Source of the DNA: Acidobacteriota bacterium
GTDB taxonomy: Bacteria; Acidobacteriota; Thermoanaerobaculia; Thermoanaerobaculales; Sulfomarinibacteraceae
NCBI GenBank assembly: GCA_013152925.1
Contig: JAADFK010000224.1
Span: forward strand, 1-58,336
DNA length: 58,336 nucleotides
Direction: 5' to 3'
In this document: piece after piece, positions 19,616 to 28,665 of the stretch
Position numbering within the stretch: the first letter of the stretch is position 1
Layout of the letters: every line of letters starts with the position of its first letter
Translations under genes and position numbers: made by a program
Notes under the pieces: model-generated
Database searches by the model: none
Told to the model about the DNA's origin: nothing
What the model saw: the letters and a program-made list of their open reading frames with translations, nothing else

Positions 19616-20346
19616 GCCGCCGCGTCCTGGTGACCCGGACGGCCGAGGACTGCCGCCGTCTGCAGGAGCTCGTGGCGGACCACGGCATCGTCATCGAGCC
19701 CTACCCCGTGCTCCGCTTCGAAGCCGTGGAATCCGAGGCAGCCTGGAGTGAGGCGGTGGAGGCAGAGGCCTCCGGCCGGGAGCGGGGGGTGGAGCGGTGG
19801 TTGTTGCTGGCCTCGCCTCGCGCCGTACAACCGTTCCGCGACCAGGCGATCCACCATCATGGCGGGCGCCTCCTGGAGCTGCCCGCCGCCGCCGTTGGGC
19901 GGACCACCGCGCGGGAGGCGGCTCAGGCCGGCCTCCGGGTGGAGCTGACCGGAGCGGGGACCGGGGCGGCGTTGGCCCAGGAGCTTCTCGGACGCCTGCA
20001 AGAGCCGGCGCTCTTCCTCTTCCCCTGCGGCGCCGACCGCCGCCGTGAGCTGCCCGGGGCGCTCCGCGAAGCTGGTCACACTGTCCACGAGATCGAGGTC
20101 TACCGGATGCGCCGCATGCCGCCGGCGGATCTGCCAGCCCCCGCCGCCGAGATCGACGTCGTGGTGCTGACCTCGCCGCGCTCGGCCCGCTATTATGTGG
20201 AGAACCTCGGAGGCCGTCCCCTCGACTGCCTCCACATCGCCCTGGGACCGGCCACGCGCAACGCCGCCCGGTCCATGGGAATCCAGTGCCGCATCCCGGC
20301 CCGGCCGGAGATGGAGGCCCTTGCGGAGGAGCTATGCACGATCTGA
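19612..20346 (+). CDS. hemD: uroporphyrinogen-III synthase
   Basis: MSRRVLVTRTAEDCRRLQELVADHG...VVVLTSPRSARYYVENLGG; position in the hem operon. Confidence 0.88.
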   Translation: MSRRVLVTRTAEDCRRLQELVADHGIVIEPYPVLRFEAVESEAAWSEAVEAEASGRERGVERWLLLASPRAVQPFRDQAIHHHGGRLLELPAAAVGRTTAREAAQAGLRVELTGAGTGAALAQELLGRLQEPALFLFPCGADRRRELPGALREAGHTVHEIEVYRMRRMPPADLPAPAAEIDVVVLTSPRSARYYVENLGGRPLDCLHIALGPATRNAARSMGIQCRIPARPEMEALAEELCTI

Positions 20347-21317
20347 CCAGCCGTCCCAGGAGGTTGCGGACGACGTCCGCCATCCGCGACCTGGTGGCCG
20401 AGGCCCGCCTCGACCGCCGCATGTTCGTCCAACCCCACTTCGTCGTCCCCGGCGCGGGGATCTCGGAGCCCATCGAGGCCATGCCCGGCATCGAGCACCA
20501 GTCCGTGGACCGTCTCGTGGAGACCGTGGCCGCCGACCTGGAGCTCGGCATCCGGGCGGTGCTGCTCTTCGGAATCCCCGAGGAGGAGGCCAAGGCGTCC
20601 GACGGGCGGGCGGCCTACTCCGGCGACGCCGTGGTACCGGCCGCCATCAGCGCCCTCAAGGGTCGTTTCGGCGAGGGGCTGGCCGTCATGACGGACGTCT
20701 GTCTCTGCGCCTACACGGACCATGGCCACTGCGGCCTCGTACGGAACGGCCGCATCGACAACGACGCCACACTGCCCCACCTGGCCCGCATGGCCCTGGC
20801 CCACGCCCGGGCGGGTGCCGACGTTGTGGCCCCCTCGGACATGATGGACGGCCGGATCGGCGCCATCCGGGAGGCCCTGGACGACGACGGTTTCGCGGAG
20901 ACGGCCATCATGTCGTACTCGGTCAAGTACGCCTCCGCGTACTACGGTCCCTTCCGTGAAGCGGCCCACTCGGCGCCGGCCCAGGGGGATCGCCGCTCCT
21001 ACCAGATGGATGCCAGGAACCGCCGCGAGGCGGTGCTCGAGGCCGGCCTCGACGTGGACGAGGGCGCCGATATCCTGATGGTCAAGCCCGCCCTGGCCTA
21101 CCTGGACGTGGTGGCCGATATCCGGGAGAGCTTTCCCCAGCCGCTGGCCGTCTACAACGTCTCCGGCGAGTTCTCCATGGTCAAGGCCGCCGCCGCCCGC
21201 GGCTGGGTGGACGAGCGGGCCCTGGTGCTGGAGAACTGGCACGCCTTCCGGCGCGCCGGCGCCGACATCATCATCACCTACCACGCCCGCCAGGCCTTCG
21301 CGGAGGACTGGTTGTGA
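20334..21317 (+). CDS. hemB: delta-aminolevulinic acid dehydratase (porphobilinogen synthase)
   Basis: MTDVCLCAYTDHGHCGL, DMMDGRIGAIREALD, SYSVKYASAYYGPFREA, MVKPALAYLD. Confidence 0.96.
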   Translation: MHDLTSRPRRLRTTSAIRDLVAEARLDRRMFVQPHFVVPGAGISEPIEAMPGIEHQSVDRLVETVAADLELGIRAVLLFGIPEEEAKASDGRAAYSGDAVVPAAISALKGRFGEGLAVMTDVCLCAYTDHGHCGLVRNGRIDNDATLPHLARMALAHARAGADVVAPSDMMDGRIGAIREALDDDGFAETAIMSYSVKYASAYYGPFREAAHSAPAQGDRRSYQMDARNRREAVLEAGLDVDEGADILMVKPALAYLDVVADIRESFPQPLAVYNVSGEFSMVKAAAARGWVDERALVLENWHAFRRAGADIIITYHARQAFAEDWL

Positions 21318-21416
21318 GGGGTGAGGAGAGACAGGATCGACGATAGAGGTTGTTGGAGGTGGGGGTGAAGAGTGAGGGGATGGTAGAAAGAGGAGAGAGG
21401 ATCAAGGTATGAGAGT
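21314..21416 (+). repeat. purine (GA)-rich intergenic tract
   Basis: gtgaggggtgaggagagacagg...gggggtgaagagtgaggggatggtagaaagaggagagagg; similar to the tract at 15595-15645. Confidence 0.55.
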
Positions 21417-21539
21417 CTGGGACGGAGGCGCCGGCGGTGCGAAGATGTGGGCTCCGGGCCGGCCCGGAGGGGCCGTGAGGCTTCGGAGGCGGGCGTCCGG
21501 TCGCGGCCAGGGCGTCTCGGAGATCGGGAGAGGTTCAAG

Positions 21540-22853
21540 ATGAGCGCAGGACCACGTTCGCAGGAGCTGTACCGGGAGGCCTGCCGGCTGATGCCGGCCG
21601 GGGTCAACTCCCCCGTCCGCGCCTTTCACAGCGTGGGCGGTGAGCCCATCTTCCACGCCTCGGCGGCGGGCTGTCGTATCACGGACGTGGACGGCCGCAG
21701 CTACATCGACTACGTGGGCTCCTGGGGCCCGCTGATCCTCGGGCACGCCCACCCGGCCGTCGTCGAGGCCGTGGCCTCCGCGGCGGCACGCGGATTGAGC
21801 TTCGGCGCCCCCTGCGAAGCCGAGATCGAGCTGGCCCGGTTGCTCGCGGAGACCGTCGATCACCTGGAGATGGTGCGCTTCGTCTCCTCGGGCACCGAGG
21901 CCGTCATGTCCGCCGTCCGCCTGGCCCGGGGCGTCACGGGCCGGGACGACGTTCTCAAGTTCAGCGGCTGCTACCACGGCCACGCCGACCACCTGCTGGT
22001 CTCGGCGGGCTCGGGTCTCGCCACCTTCGGCAGGCCATCGTCGGCCGGGGTTCCTGCCGCCTTCGCCGGCCATACCCTCGTTCTTCCGCTGGACGACGAC
22101 ACAGCCCTGGAACGGCTCTTCGCCGAGCGGGGCGATCGCCTGGCCGCGGTCCTCATGGAGGGCATCCCGGCCAACGCCGGCCTCCTCGTTCAGCGGCAGG
22201 GCTATCTCCGGCGCCTGCGGGAGCTCTGCACGGAACACGGGGTCCTGCTGATCCTCGACGAGGTCATCACCGGCTTCCGGCTCGGCCCCGGCGGCGCCGC
22301 CGGGCTCTACGGCATCACCCCGGACCTGGCCACCTACGGCAAGATCATCGGTGGCGGCCTGCCCGTGGGCGCCTACGGCGGGAGCCGTCGGCTCATGGAG
22401 CAGCTGGCGCCGCTCGGTCCCGTCTACCAGGCCGGCACCCTCTCGGGCAACCCCGTGGCCATGGCCGCCGGCGCCGCGACGCTTCACGAGCTCCTGGACG
22501 ACGGCGGCTCGGCCTGGGAGCGTCTCGAACGGACGGCCGGCCGCCTCCAGCAGGGTCTCGGCGCTGCCTTTCACGATGCGGGGCTCCCCTTCTCCATCGC
22601 CCGTGCGGGCTCCATCCTCTGGCTCTCCCTGCAGGAGGGGCCGCCACCGCGCCGTTTCGAGGACATCGACGACGACGCCGCGGAGCGTTACGCGGCGCTT
22701 CACTCGGCGCTCTTGGACGAGGGCGTCTACCTGGCCCCGTCGGCCTACGAGGTCATGTTCGTCTCCACCGTGCACGACGAGGCCGACATCGACGAGACCG
22801 TCGCCGCCTTCGGCCGGGCGCTGGCGCGGGTGGGCGGAGAGATGCGCCCATGA
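21540..22853 (+). CDS. hemL: glutamate-1-semialdehyde 2,1-aminomutase
   Basis: RLMPAGVNSPVRAFHSVGGEPIF...SGTEAVMSAVRLARG...GKIIGGGLPVGAYGG. Confidence 0.96.
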   Translation: MSAGPRSQELYREACRLMPAGVNSPVRAFHSVGGEPIFHASAAGCRITDVDGRSYIDYVGSWGPLILGHAHPAVVEAVASAAARGLSFGAPCEAEIELARLLAETVDHLEMVRFVSSGTEAVMSAVRLARGVTGRDDVLKFSGCYHGHADHLLVSAGSGLATFGRPSSAGVPAAFAGHTLVLPLDDDTALERLFAERGDRLAAVLMEGIPANAGLLVQRQGYLRRLRELCTEHGVLLILDEVITGFRLGPGGAAGLYGITPDLATYGKIIGGGLPVGAYGGSRRLMEQLAPLGPVYQAGTLSGNPVAMAAGAATLHELLDDGGSAWERLERTAGRLQQGLGAAFHDAGLPFSIARAGSILWLSLQEGPPPRRFEDIDDDAAERYAALHSALLDEGVYLAPSAYEVMFVSTVHDEADIDETVAAFGRALARVGGEMRP

Positions 22854-23875
22854 GCGGCGAACCCCGATTCCTCCGGGCCTGCCGGCGGCAGGAGGTGGAC
22901 CGCCCCCCCGTCTGGTTCATGCGGCAGGCGGGCCGATACCTGCCCGAGTACCGCAAGGTCCGCCAGAAGGCCGGGGACTTCCTGACCCTCTGCCGCACCC
23001 CGGAGCTGGCCGCCGAGGTGACGCTCCAGCCGGTCCGGCGCTTCGGCCTCGACGCCGCCATCGTCTTTTCGGACATCCTGACGCCGCTTGTGCCCATGGG
23101 CATCGAGCTGAGCTTCACGCCGGGACCCCACATCGCCAACCCGGTCCGGTCGCCGGAGGACGTGGATCGCCTGCAGCGGCCCGCGCCGTGGGCCGGCACG
23201 GAGTTCCTGGACGAGACCCTGGAGCAGGTGCGCGAGACCCTCGATCCCGAGACGGCGCTGATCGGGTTCTCGGGCGCCCCGTGGACCCTGGCCAGCTACC
23301 TTGTGGAGGGAACGACCTCCCGCTCGTTCACGAAGGTCAAGGCCTTCGCCCACACGCATCCCGAGGCCTTCGACCGGCTGACGGCCACCCTGGCCGACGC
23401 CATGGCGGACTACCTGGCGGACCAGGTCCGGCACGGAGCGCAGGCGGTGCAGATCTTCGACTCGTGGATCGGGGCCCTGGACGCCGGGGACGCCCGGCGC
23501 TGGGGGCTGGCGCCGGCGCGGCGGCTGCTCGAGCGTCTGGAGGACCTCGGCGTGCCGCGGATCTACTTCCCCAACGGCGGCGGCCACCTGTTGCACGACC
23601 TCGTGGACTTCCCCTGCGAGGTGCTGAGCCTCGACTGGCGGGTTGACCTGGGACGGGCCGCACGGGCCCTGCCCCGGCACGCCCTCCAGGGCAACCTGGA
23701 CCCCGGCCTGCTGATGGCCCCTCCGGAGGTCGTCCGCCGGCGCACTCGGGCCATGCTCGAGGCTGCGCCCGGGCGGGGCTACATCGCCAACCTGGGCCAC
23801 GGCATCACTCCGGAGGTCCCCCTCGCCAGCGTCGAGGCTTTTGTCCGTACGGTCCAGGAGCACCGCCATGGTTGA
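22850..23875 (+). CDS. hemE: uroporphyrinogen decarboxylase
   Basis: PPVWFMRQAGRYLPEYRKVR, FSDILTPLVPMG, GFSGAPWTLASYLVEG, GNLDPGLL, NLGHGITPEVP. Confidence 0.96.
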   Translation: MSGEPRFLRACRRQEVDRPPVWFMRQAGRYLPEYRKVRQKAGDFLTLCRTPELAAEVTLQPVRRFGLDAAIVFSDILTPLVPMGIELSFTPGPHIANPVRSPEDVDRLQRPAPWAGTEFLDETLEQVRETLDPETALIGFSGAPWTLASYLVEGTTSRSFTKVKAFAHTHPEAFDRLTATLADAMADYLADQVRHGAQAVQIFDSWIGALDAGDARRWGLAPARRLLERLEDLGVPRIYFPNGGGHLLHDLVDFPCEVLSLDWRVDLGRAARALPRHALQGNLDPGLLMAPPEVVRRRTRAMLEAAPGRGYIANLGHGITPEVPLASVEAFVRTVQEHRHG

Positions 23876-25265
23876 GACCGGCCTCGACGGCCTGACGCCC
23901 GAGCTCCTCGAGAAGTACGACCGGCCCGGGCCGCGATACACCTCCTACCCCACGGCGCCCCACTTCCACGAGGACTTCGGCGAGGAGCAGCACCGCGAGC
24001 GGCTGGCCGCCGCCGCCGAACGGCCGGACGCCCCCCTCTCCATGTACGTCCACATCCCCTTCTGCCGCGAACGCTGCACCTACTGCGGCTGCAACGTGGT
24101 CATCTCGCCCCATGGCGGGCCCGAGCTCCCCTACCTCGAGGCGGTTGAGCGGGAGCTCGAGCTGGTGGCCGCCGCCCTGGGCGAGCGCCGCACCCTCAAC
24201 CAGCTCCACTGGGGCGGGGGTACCCCCACCTACCTCTCGCCCCTCCAGATCCGGCGGCTCTTTTCGGCCATCACGCGCCACTTCGAGATTGCTCCCGGCG
24301 CCGAGGTGGCCATCGAGATCGATCCCTGCGTCACCACTCCAGAGCACCTCACCACCCTGGCCGAGCTCGGCTTCAACCGCATCTCCATGGGCCTGCAAGA
24401 CCTCGATCCCAGCGTCCAGACCGCCGTCCGGCGGATCCAGCCGCTGGAGCTGACCCGCGGGCACGTGGAGGCCGTCCGCCGACTGGGCGTGGACTCCGTC
24501 AACATCGACCTGATCTACGGCCTGCCCATTCAGACCGAGGAGGGGTTCCGCGAGACCGTCCGCACCGTCGTCGCCGAGCTGGCCCCCGACCGGGTGGCCT
24601 GCTTCTCGTACGCCCACGTGCCGTGGATCAAGCCCCACCAGCGGCAGCTCGACGAGACCACCCTGCCCCGGGGCTGGGAGAAGTTCCGGCTCTTCGCCGC
24701 CGCCGTGGAGGAATTCCTCACCGCCGGCTACACCTTCGTGGGCTTCGACCACTTCGCCCGCCCCGGCGACGAGCTGGCCGAGGCCCTCGGCGAGGGCCGC
24801 ATCCACCGCAACTTCATGGGCTACACCGTCATGCCTGCCACCGACCAGGTCGGCATCGGGCTGACCTCCATCGGCGACGTGGCCGGCGCCTACGCCGCCA
24901 ACCTCAAGAGCCTGGCCGCCTACGAGCGCATCCTGGCCGCGGGCGGTCTCCCCGTGGAGCGCGGCATCCTCAGGACGGCCGAGGATGAGCTCCGCGGCGC
25001 CGTCATCCGCCGCATCATCTGCGCCCTCGATCTCCCCTACGACTGGGTCCGTCGCGAGCTCGGCGCCGATCCCGCCGAACATTTCGCGGACGCCCTGGCG
25101 GCCCTCGTCCCCATGGCGGAGGACGGCCTGATCGAGCTCAACCCCGACGGCCTCCGCGTCACCCCGAGGGGCCGCTTCTTCCTGAGAAACATCTGCATGC
25201 CCTTCGACGCCTACCTCGAGACCGACGCCACCACAACCCGCCCAATCTACTCCAGGACGGTGTGA
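23868..25265 (+). CDS. hemN: oxygen-independent coproporphyrinogen III oxidase
   Basis: RPGPRYTSYPTAPHF, radical-SAM CRERCTYCGC, HWGGGTPTYLS; the fourth Cys distinguishes HemN from HemW. Confidence 0.95.
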   Translation: MVETGLDGLTPELLEKYDRPGPRYTSYPTAPHFHEDFGEEQHRERLAAAAERPDAPLSMYVHIPFCRERCTYCGCNVVISPHGGPELPYLEAVERELELVAAALGERRTLNQLHWGGGTPTYLSPLQIRRLFSAITRHFEIAPGAEVAIEIDPCVTTPEHLTTLAELGFNRISMGLQDLDPSVQTAVRRIQPLELTRGHVEAVRRLGVDSVNIDLIYGLPIQTEEGFRETVRTVVAELAPDRVACFSYAHVPWIKPHQRQLDETTLPRGWEKFRLFAAAVEEFLTAGYTFVGFDHFARPGDELAEALGEGRIHRNFMGYTVMPATDQVGIGLTSIGDVAGAYAANLKSLAAYERILAAGGLPVERGILRTAEDELRGAVIRRIICALDLPYDWVRRELGADPAEHFADALAALVPMAEDGLIELNPDGLRVTPRGRFFLRNICMPFDAYLETDATTTRPIYSRTV

Positions 25266-25279
25266 GGACACAACCCTCA

Positions 25280-25522
25280 GCTGAGGTTGTTGCGCTGTTC
25301 ACAACTTCCGTGGTTACAGGAGATGCGGCAGCCTTGACCGTTGCTTCACCCCACGGTGGGGACTGCATGCACGGCGTGCCGGGGCCGTTCCGGAGCGCGG
25401 ACTTCAGTCCGCAGAGACCGTCACTCGTTTTCATCTCGCTGTGGCTCATGGAAATGCTGGCCAAGGCCCGCGCTCCGTGGCCGGAGCCGCGAGGCAGGGC
25501 ACCAGCGCAGCAACCTCTCAGC
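25280..25522. mobile_element. MITE-like element A (non-coding, terminal inverted repeats)
   Basis: Left end GCTGAGGTTGTTGCGCTG (25280-25297) matches the reverse complement of right end CAGCGCAGCAACCTCTCAGC (25503-25522). Internal palindrome GCGGACTTCAGTCCGC at 25397-25412. Confidence 0.55.
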
Positions 25523-25602
25523 TTCACCACGCTTGTGCTCTTGCCGCCATGGCTGTACATTGATCCATCGAGCTGGAAGCGGCCCGAAAGGGAGATGGCA
25601 TC

Positions 25603-28332
25603 ATGAAATCGATGCGGCGCCTTCCCATGGCAGTCCTGGTGACCTTTGGTCTGTTCGCCCTGGCCGCGGTCTTTGCAAAGTACTACACGGATTGGCTCTG
25701 GTTCCGCAACCTGGGGTACGGCACGGTTTTCGATACGATGCTCGCAGCAAGGGTCGGGGCCTTTTCCGTGTTCTTTCTCCTCGCAGCCCTGGCTGCCACC
25801 ATCAACATTGCGATCGCACGAAAACGCGGCGGACCCATCCGTCCGGCGACGACCATCGACGTCGGGGAGCCTGAAGGAACCCCGCTCGCTCTGCTTCTCA
25901 ACGCAAGCGTCATGAAGATCATGTGGGTCGTCGCGATCTTCCTGTTCTCCTGTGTCATGGGACTGGTCGCCGCTGGCTCGTGGGCCGAGTTCCTCAAGTT
26001 CCTCCACGCCTCGAGCTTCGGTCTCGCCGATCCGGTTTTCGGAAAGGACGTCGGCTTCTACGTCTTCACCCTTCCCGTCTACCAGTTTCTCCAGGGCTGG
26101 TATCAGCTTGCCGTCGTTCTCATTGCCATCGCGGTGATCTTTTCGTACAGTCTTGACCGCTCGATTTCACTCGGCCCCAGGGGACTCGTCATTGGTGCGA
26201 GGGCCAGGAAGCACCTGGCCGTTCTTGGCGGATTCCTCTTTCTCGGCATTGCCTTCCTCTACCGGTTGAAGCTGTACGCTCTCCTCTATTCCACGACGGG
26301 CGTGGCCTACGGGGCCTCCTACACGGATGTCCATGCGTTCCTGCCAGCCTACTGGGGCCTTCTCTCGATCACGCTGGCTGTCGCGATCCTGCTCTTCTTG
26401 GCGCCGTTCCTGAGGCGTTGGAAACTGATCACGTACCTCTTTGGAGCGTACGTCGTCGTGCTGATTCTCTTCACGTGGGCCTATCCCACGATTGTCCAGC
26501 AGTACGTCGTCAAACCCAACGAGCTCGTCAAGGAAGAACCGTACATCAAGAACAACATCACGTTCACCCGGCTGGCATACGGGCTGAACAAGATCACGGA
26601 GCGCCATTTCCCGGTGGCTCAGGATTTGACGTACAGGGACATTCAAAACAACAGGGCGACCATCGCCAACATCCGTCTCTGGGATCGCCGGCCCCTGATC
26701 CAGACGTACAAGCAGCTGCAGGAGTTTCGCCTGTACTACGATTTCAAGAACGTCGACGTGGACCGGTACTCTTTCGGCACGTACTTGCAGGTTGCTCTCG
26801 CCGCCCGGGAGCTCCCGGAGTCGCAGATTCCTCTCCGGGCACGGACGTGGGTCAACATCCACCTGATCTACACCCATGGCTTCGGCGTGGTGATGAGCCC
26901 CGTCAACCAGGTGACAGCGGACGGCCTGCCCCGGTTCATCGTGCAAAACATCCCACCCCAGAGCAGTGTGCCCCTCAAGATCACCGAACCGCGGATCTAC
27001 TATGGCGAGGAAACCGACACCTATGCGATCGTCCGCTCAAAAACACGCGAATTCGACTATCCCAAGGGCAACCAGAACGTATACACCTCCTACCACGGCA
27101 GGGGCGGTGTCTCGATCTCCGGGTGGTTCAGGCGGCTCGTCTACGCCTGGGAGCTTCCCGATGTGAAGCTCCTTCTCACCGATGCCATCACGAACAAGAG
27201 CCGACTGATGTACAACAGGATGATCACCGTCCGCGACCGGACCATTGCGCCGTTCCTCTCGTACGATTCCGACCCCTATCTCGTGGTTGGAGGCGATGGC
27301 AAGCTCTACTGGATACATGATGCCTATACGACGACAAACATGTTTCCATACTCGGAGCCCGTTTTGGAGACTATCGGGGAACGGGCCCTCAACTACATCC
27401 GAAACTCCGTGAAGATCGTCATCGACGCCTACAACGGCGATGTGACGTACTACGTGGTTGACCCTTCGGACCCCTTGATCCAGACATACGAGAAGATCTT
27501 CCCGGCCCTCTTCAAACCCATGAGTGCCATGCCACCCTTCCTCAAGAAGCACATCCGTTACCCGATGGACCTGTTTCGCATCCAGGCCAAGCTCAACAAT
27601 TCCTACCACATGACGGATCCCCAGGTCTTTTACAACCGCGAGGACCTCTGGACGACGCCGTCCGAGATCTACCAGGAACGCCAGCAGCGGATGAGCCCGT
27701 ACTACATCGTGATGAAGCTGCCCAACGGAACGTCCGAGGAGTTCATCCTGATGCTCCCCCTGACCCCCTCCAAGAAGGACAACATGGTCGCCTGGATGTG
27801 CGCCAGGTGCGACGCTCCCAACTACGGAGAGGTCATCGTGTACGACCTTCCCAAAGAGCGGCTGATCTATGGCCCGATGCAGATCGAGGCCCGCATCAAT
27901 CAGAAGCCCAGCATCTCATCCAAGTTGACGTTGTGGGGCCAAAAGGGCTCCCGTGTGATCCGCGGCAACATGCTCGTGATTCCCATCGAGAAGTCCTTCA
28001 TCTATGTGGAGCCCGTCTATCTGCAGGCCGAGCAGAGTGAGATGCCCGAGCTCAAGAGGGTCATCGTCTCGTTCAAGGAGAGGCTGGAAATGGAGCGAAA
28101 CCTCGATGAGGCGTTGTCGGCGGTTTTCAACGCCGCAAACCTCCCGGCAAGCGTGCTCTCGAAGGTGAGACAGGGCCAGGCGCCGGCCGCCCCCCTGAGC
28201 CGGAAAGCACAGAAGGCCCTCACGCGGTACAACAACGCCATGGACGCCCTCAAGCGAGGGGATTGGGCCGCCTACGGCGCCGAGCTCGAGAAGCTCAAGC
28301 AGATACTCCAGAGCATGGCCAAACGGCCGTGA
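25603..28332 (+). CDS. UPF0182 (COG1615) family large membrane protein
   Basis: N-terminal TM helices (KYYTDWLWFRNLGYGTVFDTML...), long C-terminal soluble part with YGEETDTYAIV, LSYDSDPYLVVGGDGKLYWIHDAYTTTNMFPYS. Confidence 0.88.
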   Translation: MKSMRRLPMAVLVTFGLFALAAVFAKYYTDWLWFRNLGYGTVFDTMLAARVGAFSVFFLLAALAATINIAIARKRGGPIRPATTIDVGEPEGTPLALLLNASVMKIMWVVAIFLFSCVMGLVAAGSWAEFLKFLHASSFGLADPVFGKDVGFYVFTLPVYQFLQGWYQLAVVLIAIAVIFSYSLDRSISLGPRGLVIGARARKHLAVLGGFLFLGIAFLYRLKLYALLYSTTGVAYGASYTDVHAFLPAYWGLLSITLAVAILLFLAPFLRRWKLITYLFGAYVVVLILFTWAYPTIVQQYVVKPNELVKEEPYIKNNITFTRLAYGLNKITERHFPVAQDLTYRDIQNNRATIANIRLWDRRPLIQTYKQLQEFRLYYDFKNVDVDRYSFGTYLQVALAARELPESQIPLRARTWVNIHLIYTHGFGVVMSPVNQVTADGLPRFIVQNIPPQSSVPLKITEPRIYYGEETDTYAIVRSKTREFDYPKGNQNVYTSYHGRGGVSISGWFRRLVYAWELPDVKLLLTDAITNKSRLMYNRMITVRDRTIAPFLSYDSDPYLVVGGDGKLYWIHDAYTTTNMFPYSEPVLETIGERALNYIRNSVKIVIDAYNGDVTYYVVDPSDPLIQTYEKIFPALFKPMSAMPPFLKKHIRYPMDLFRIQAKLNNSYHMTDPQVFYNREDLWTTPSEIYQERQQRMSPYYIVMKLPNGTSEEFILMLPLTPSKKDNMVAWMCARCDAPNYGEVIVYDLPKERLIYGPMQIEARINQKPSISSKLTLWGQKGSRVIRGNMLVIPIEKSFIYVEPVYLQAEQSEMPELKRVIVSFKERLEMERNLDEALSAVFNAANLPASVLSKVRQGQAPAAPLSRKAQKALTRYNNAMDALKRGDWAAYGAELEKLKQILQSMAKRP

Positions 28333-28665
28333 TACCGAGCCGGCGTCCTGCCGCTGCACCAAGTGGGACGAAGGGGAGCATTCCCCAGGGTATTCAGGAG
28401 CTTCTGCTGGAATGCGACGTGTCGGTTGAAGACGCGGTTGAAGGTGCCGTTGGGGATGGCGCAGCGAAGGATGTCGCCGGCGCCGCCGGAACAGCCTCCA
28501 GGACCGCACGGGCCGCCCAGCGCAATCTTCTCCCATCGCGCCGGGCGAGCACGACCCCAACGGAGCGCGGGCTCGAACCCGTCGCGAAGGGTTACAGGTT
28601 CTCCCGGCGATCCCAACCGGTGTACACTATCTCCAAGTGTTCATACGGGACGAAAGGAGCTCCTG

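Noticed and set aside
28272-28616. Minus-strand small ORF containing AIPNGTFNRVFNRHVAFQQKLLNTLGNAP
   Set aside because: Not obviously low-complexity, but no family recognised and no clear start or SD. Not reported as a gene; a BLASTP would settle it.
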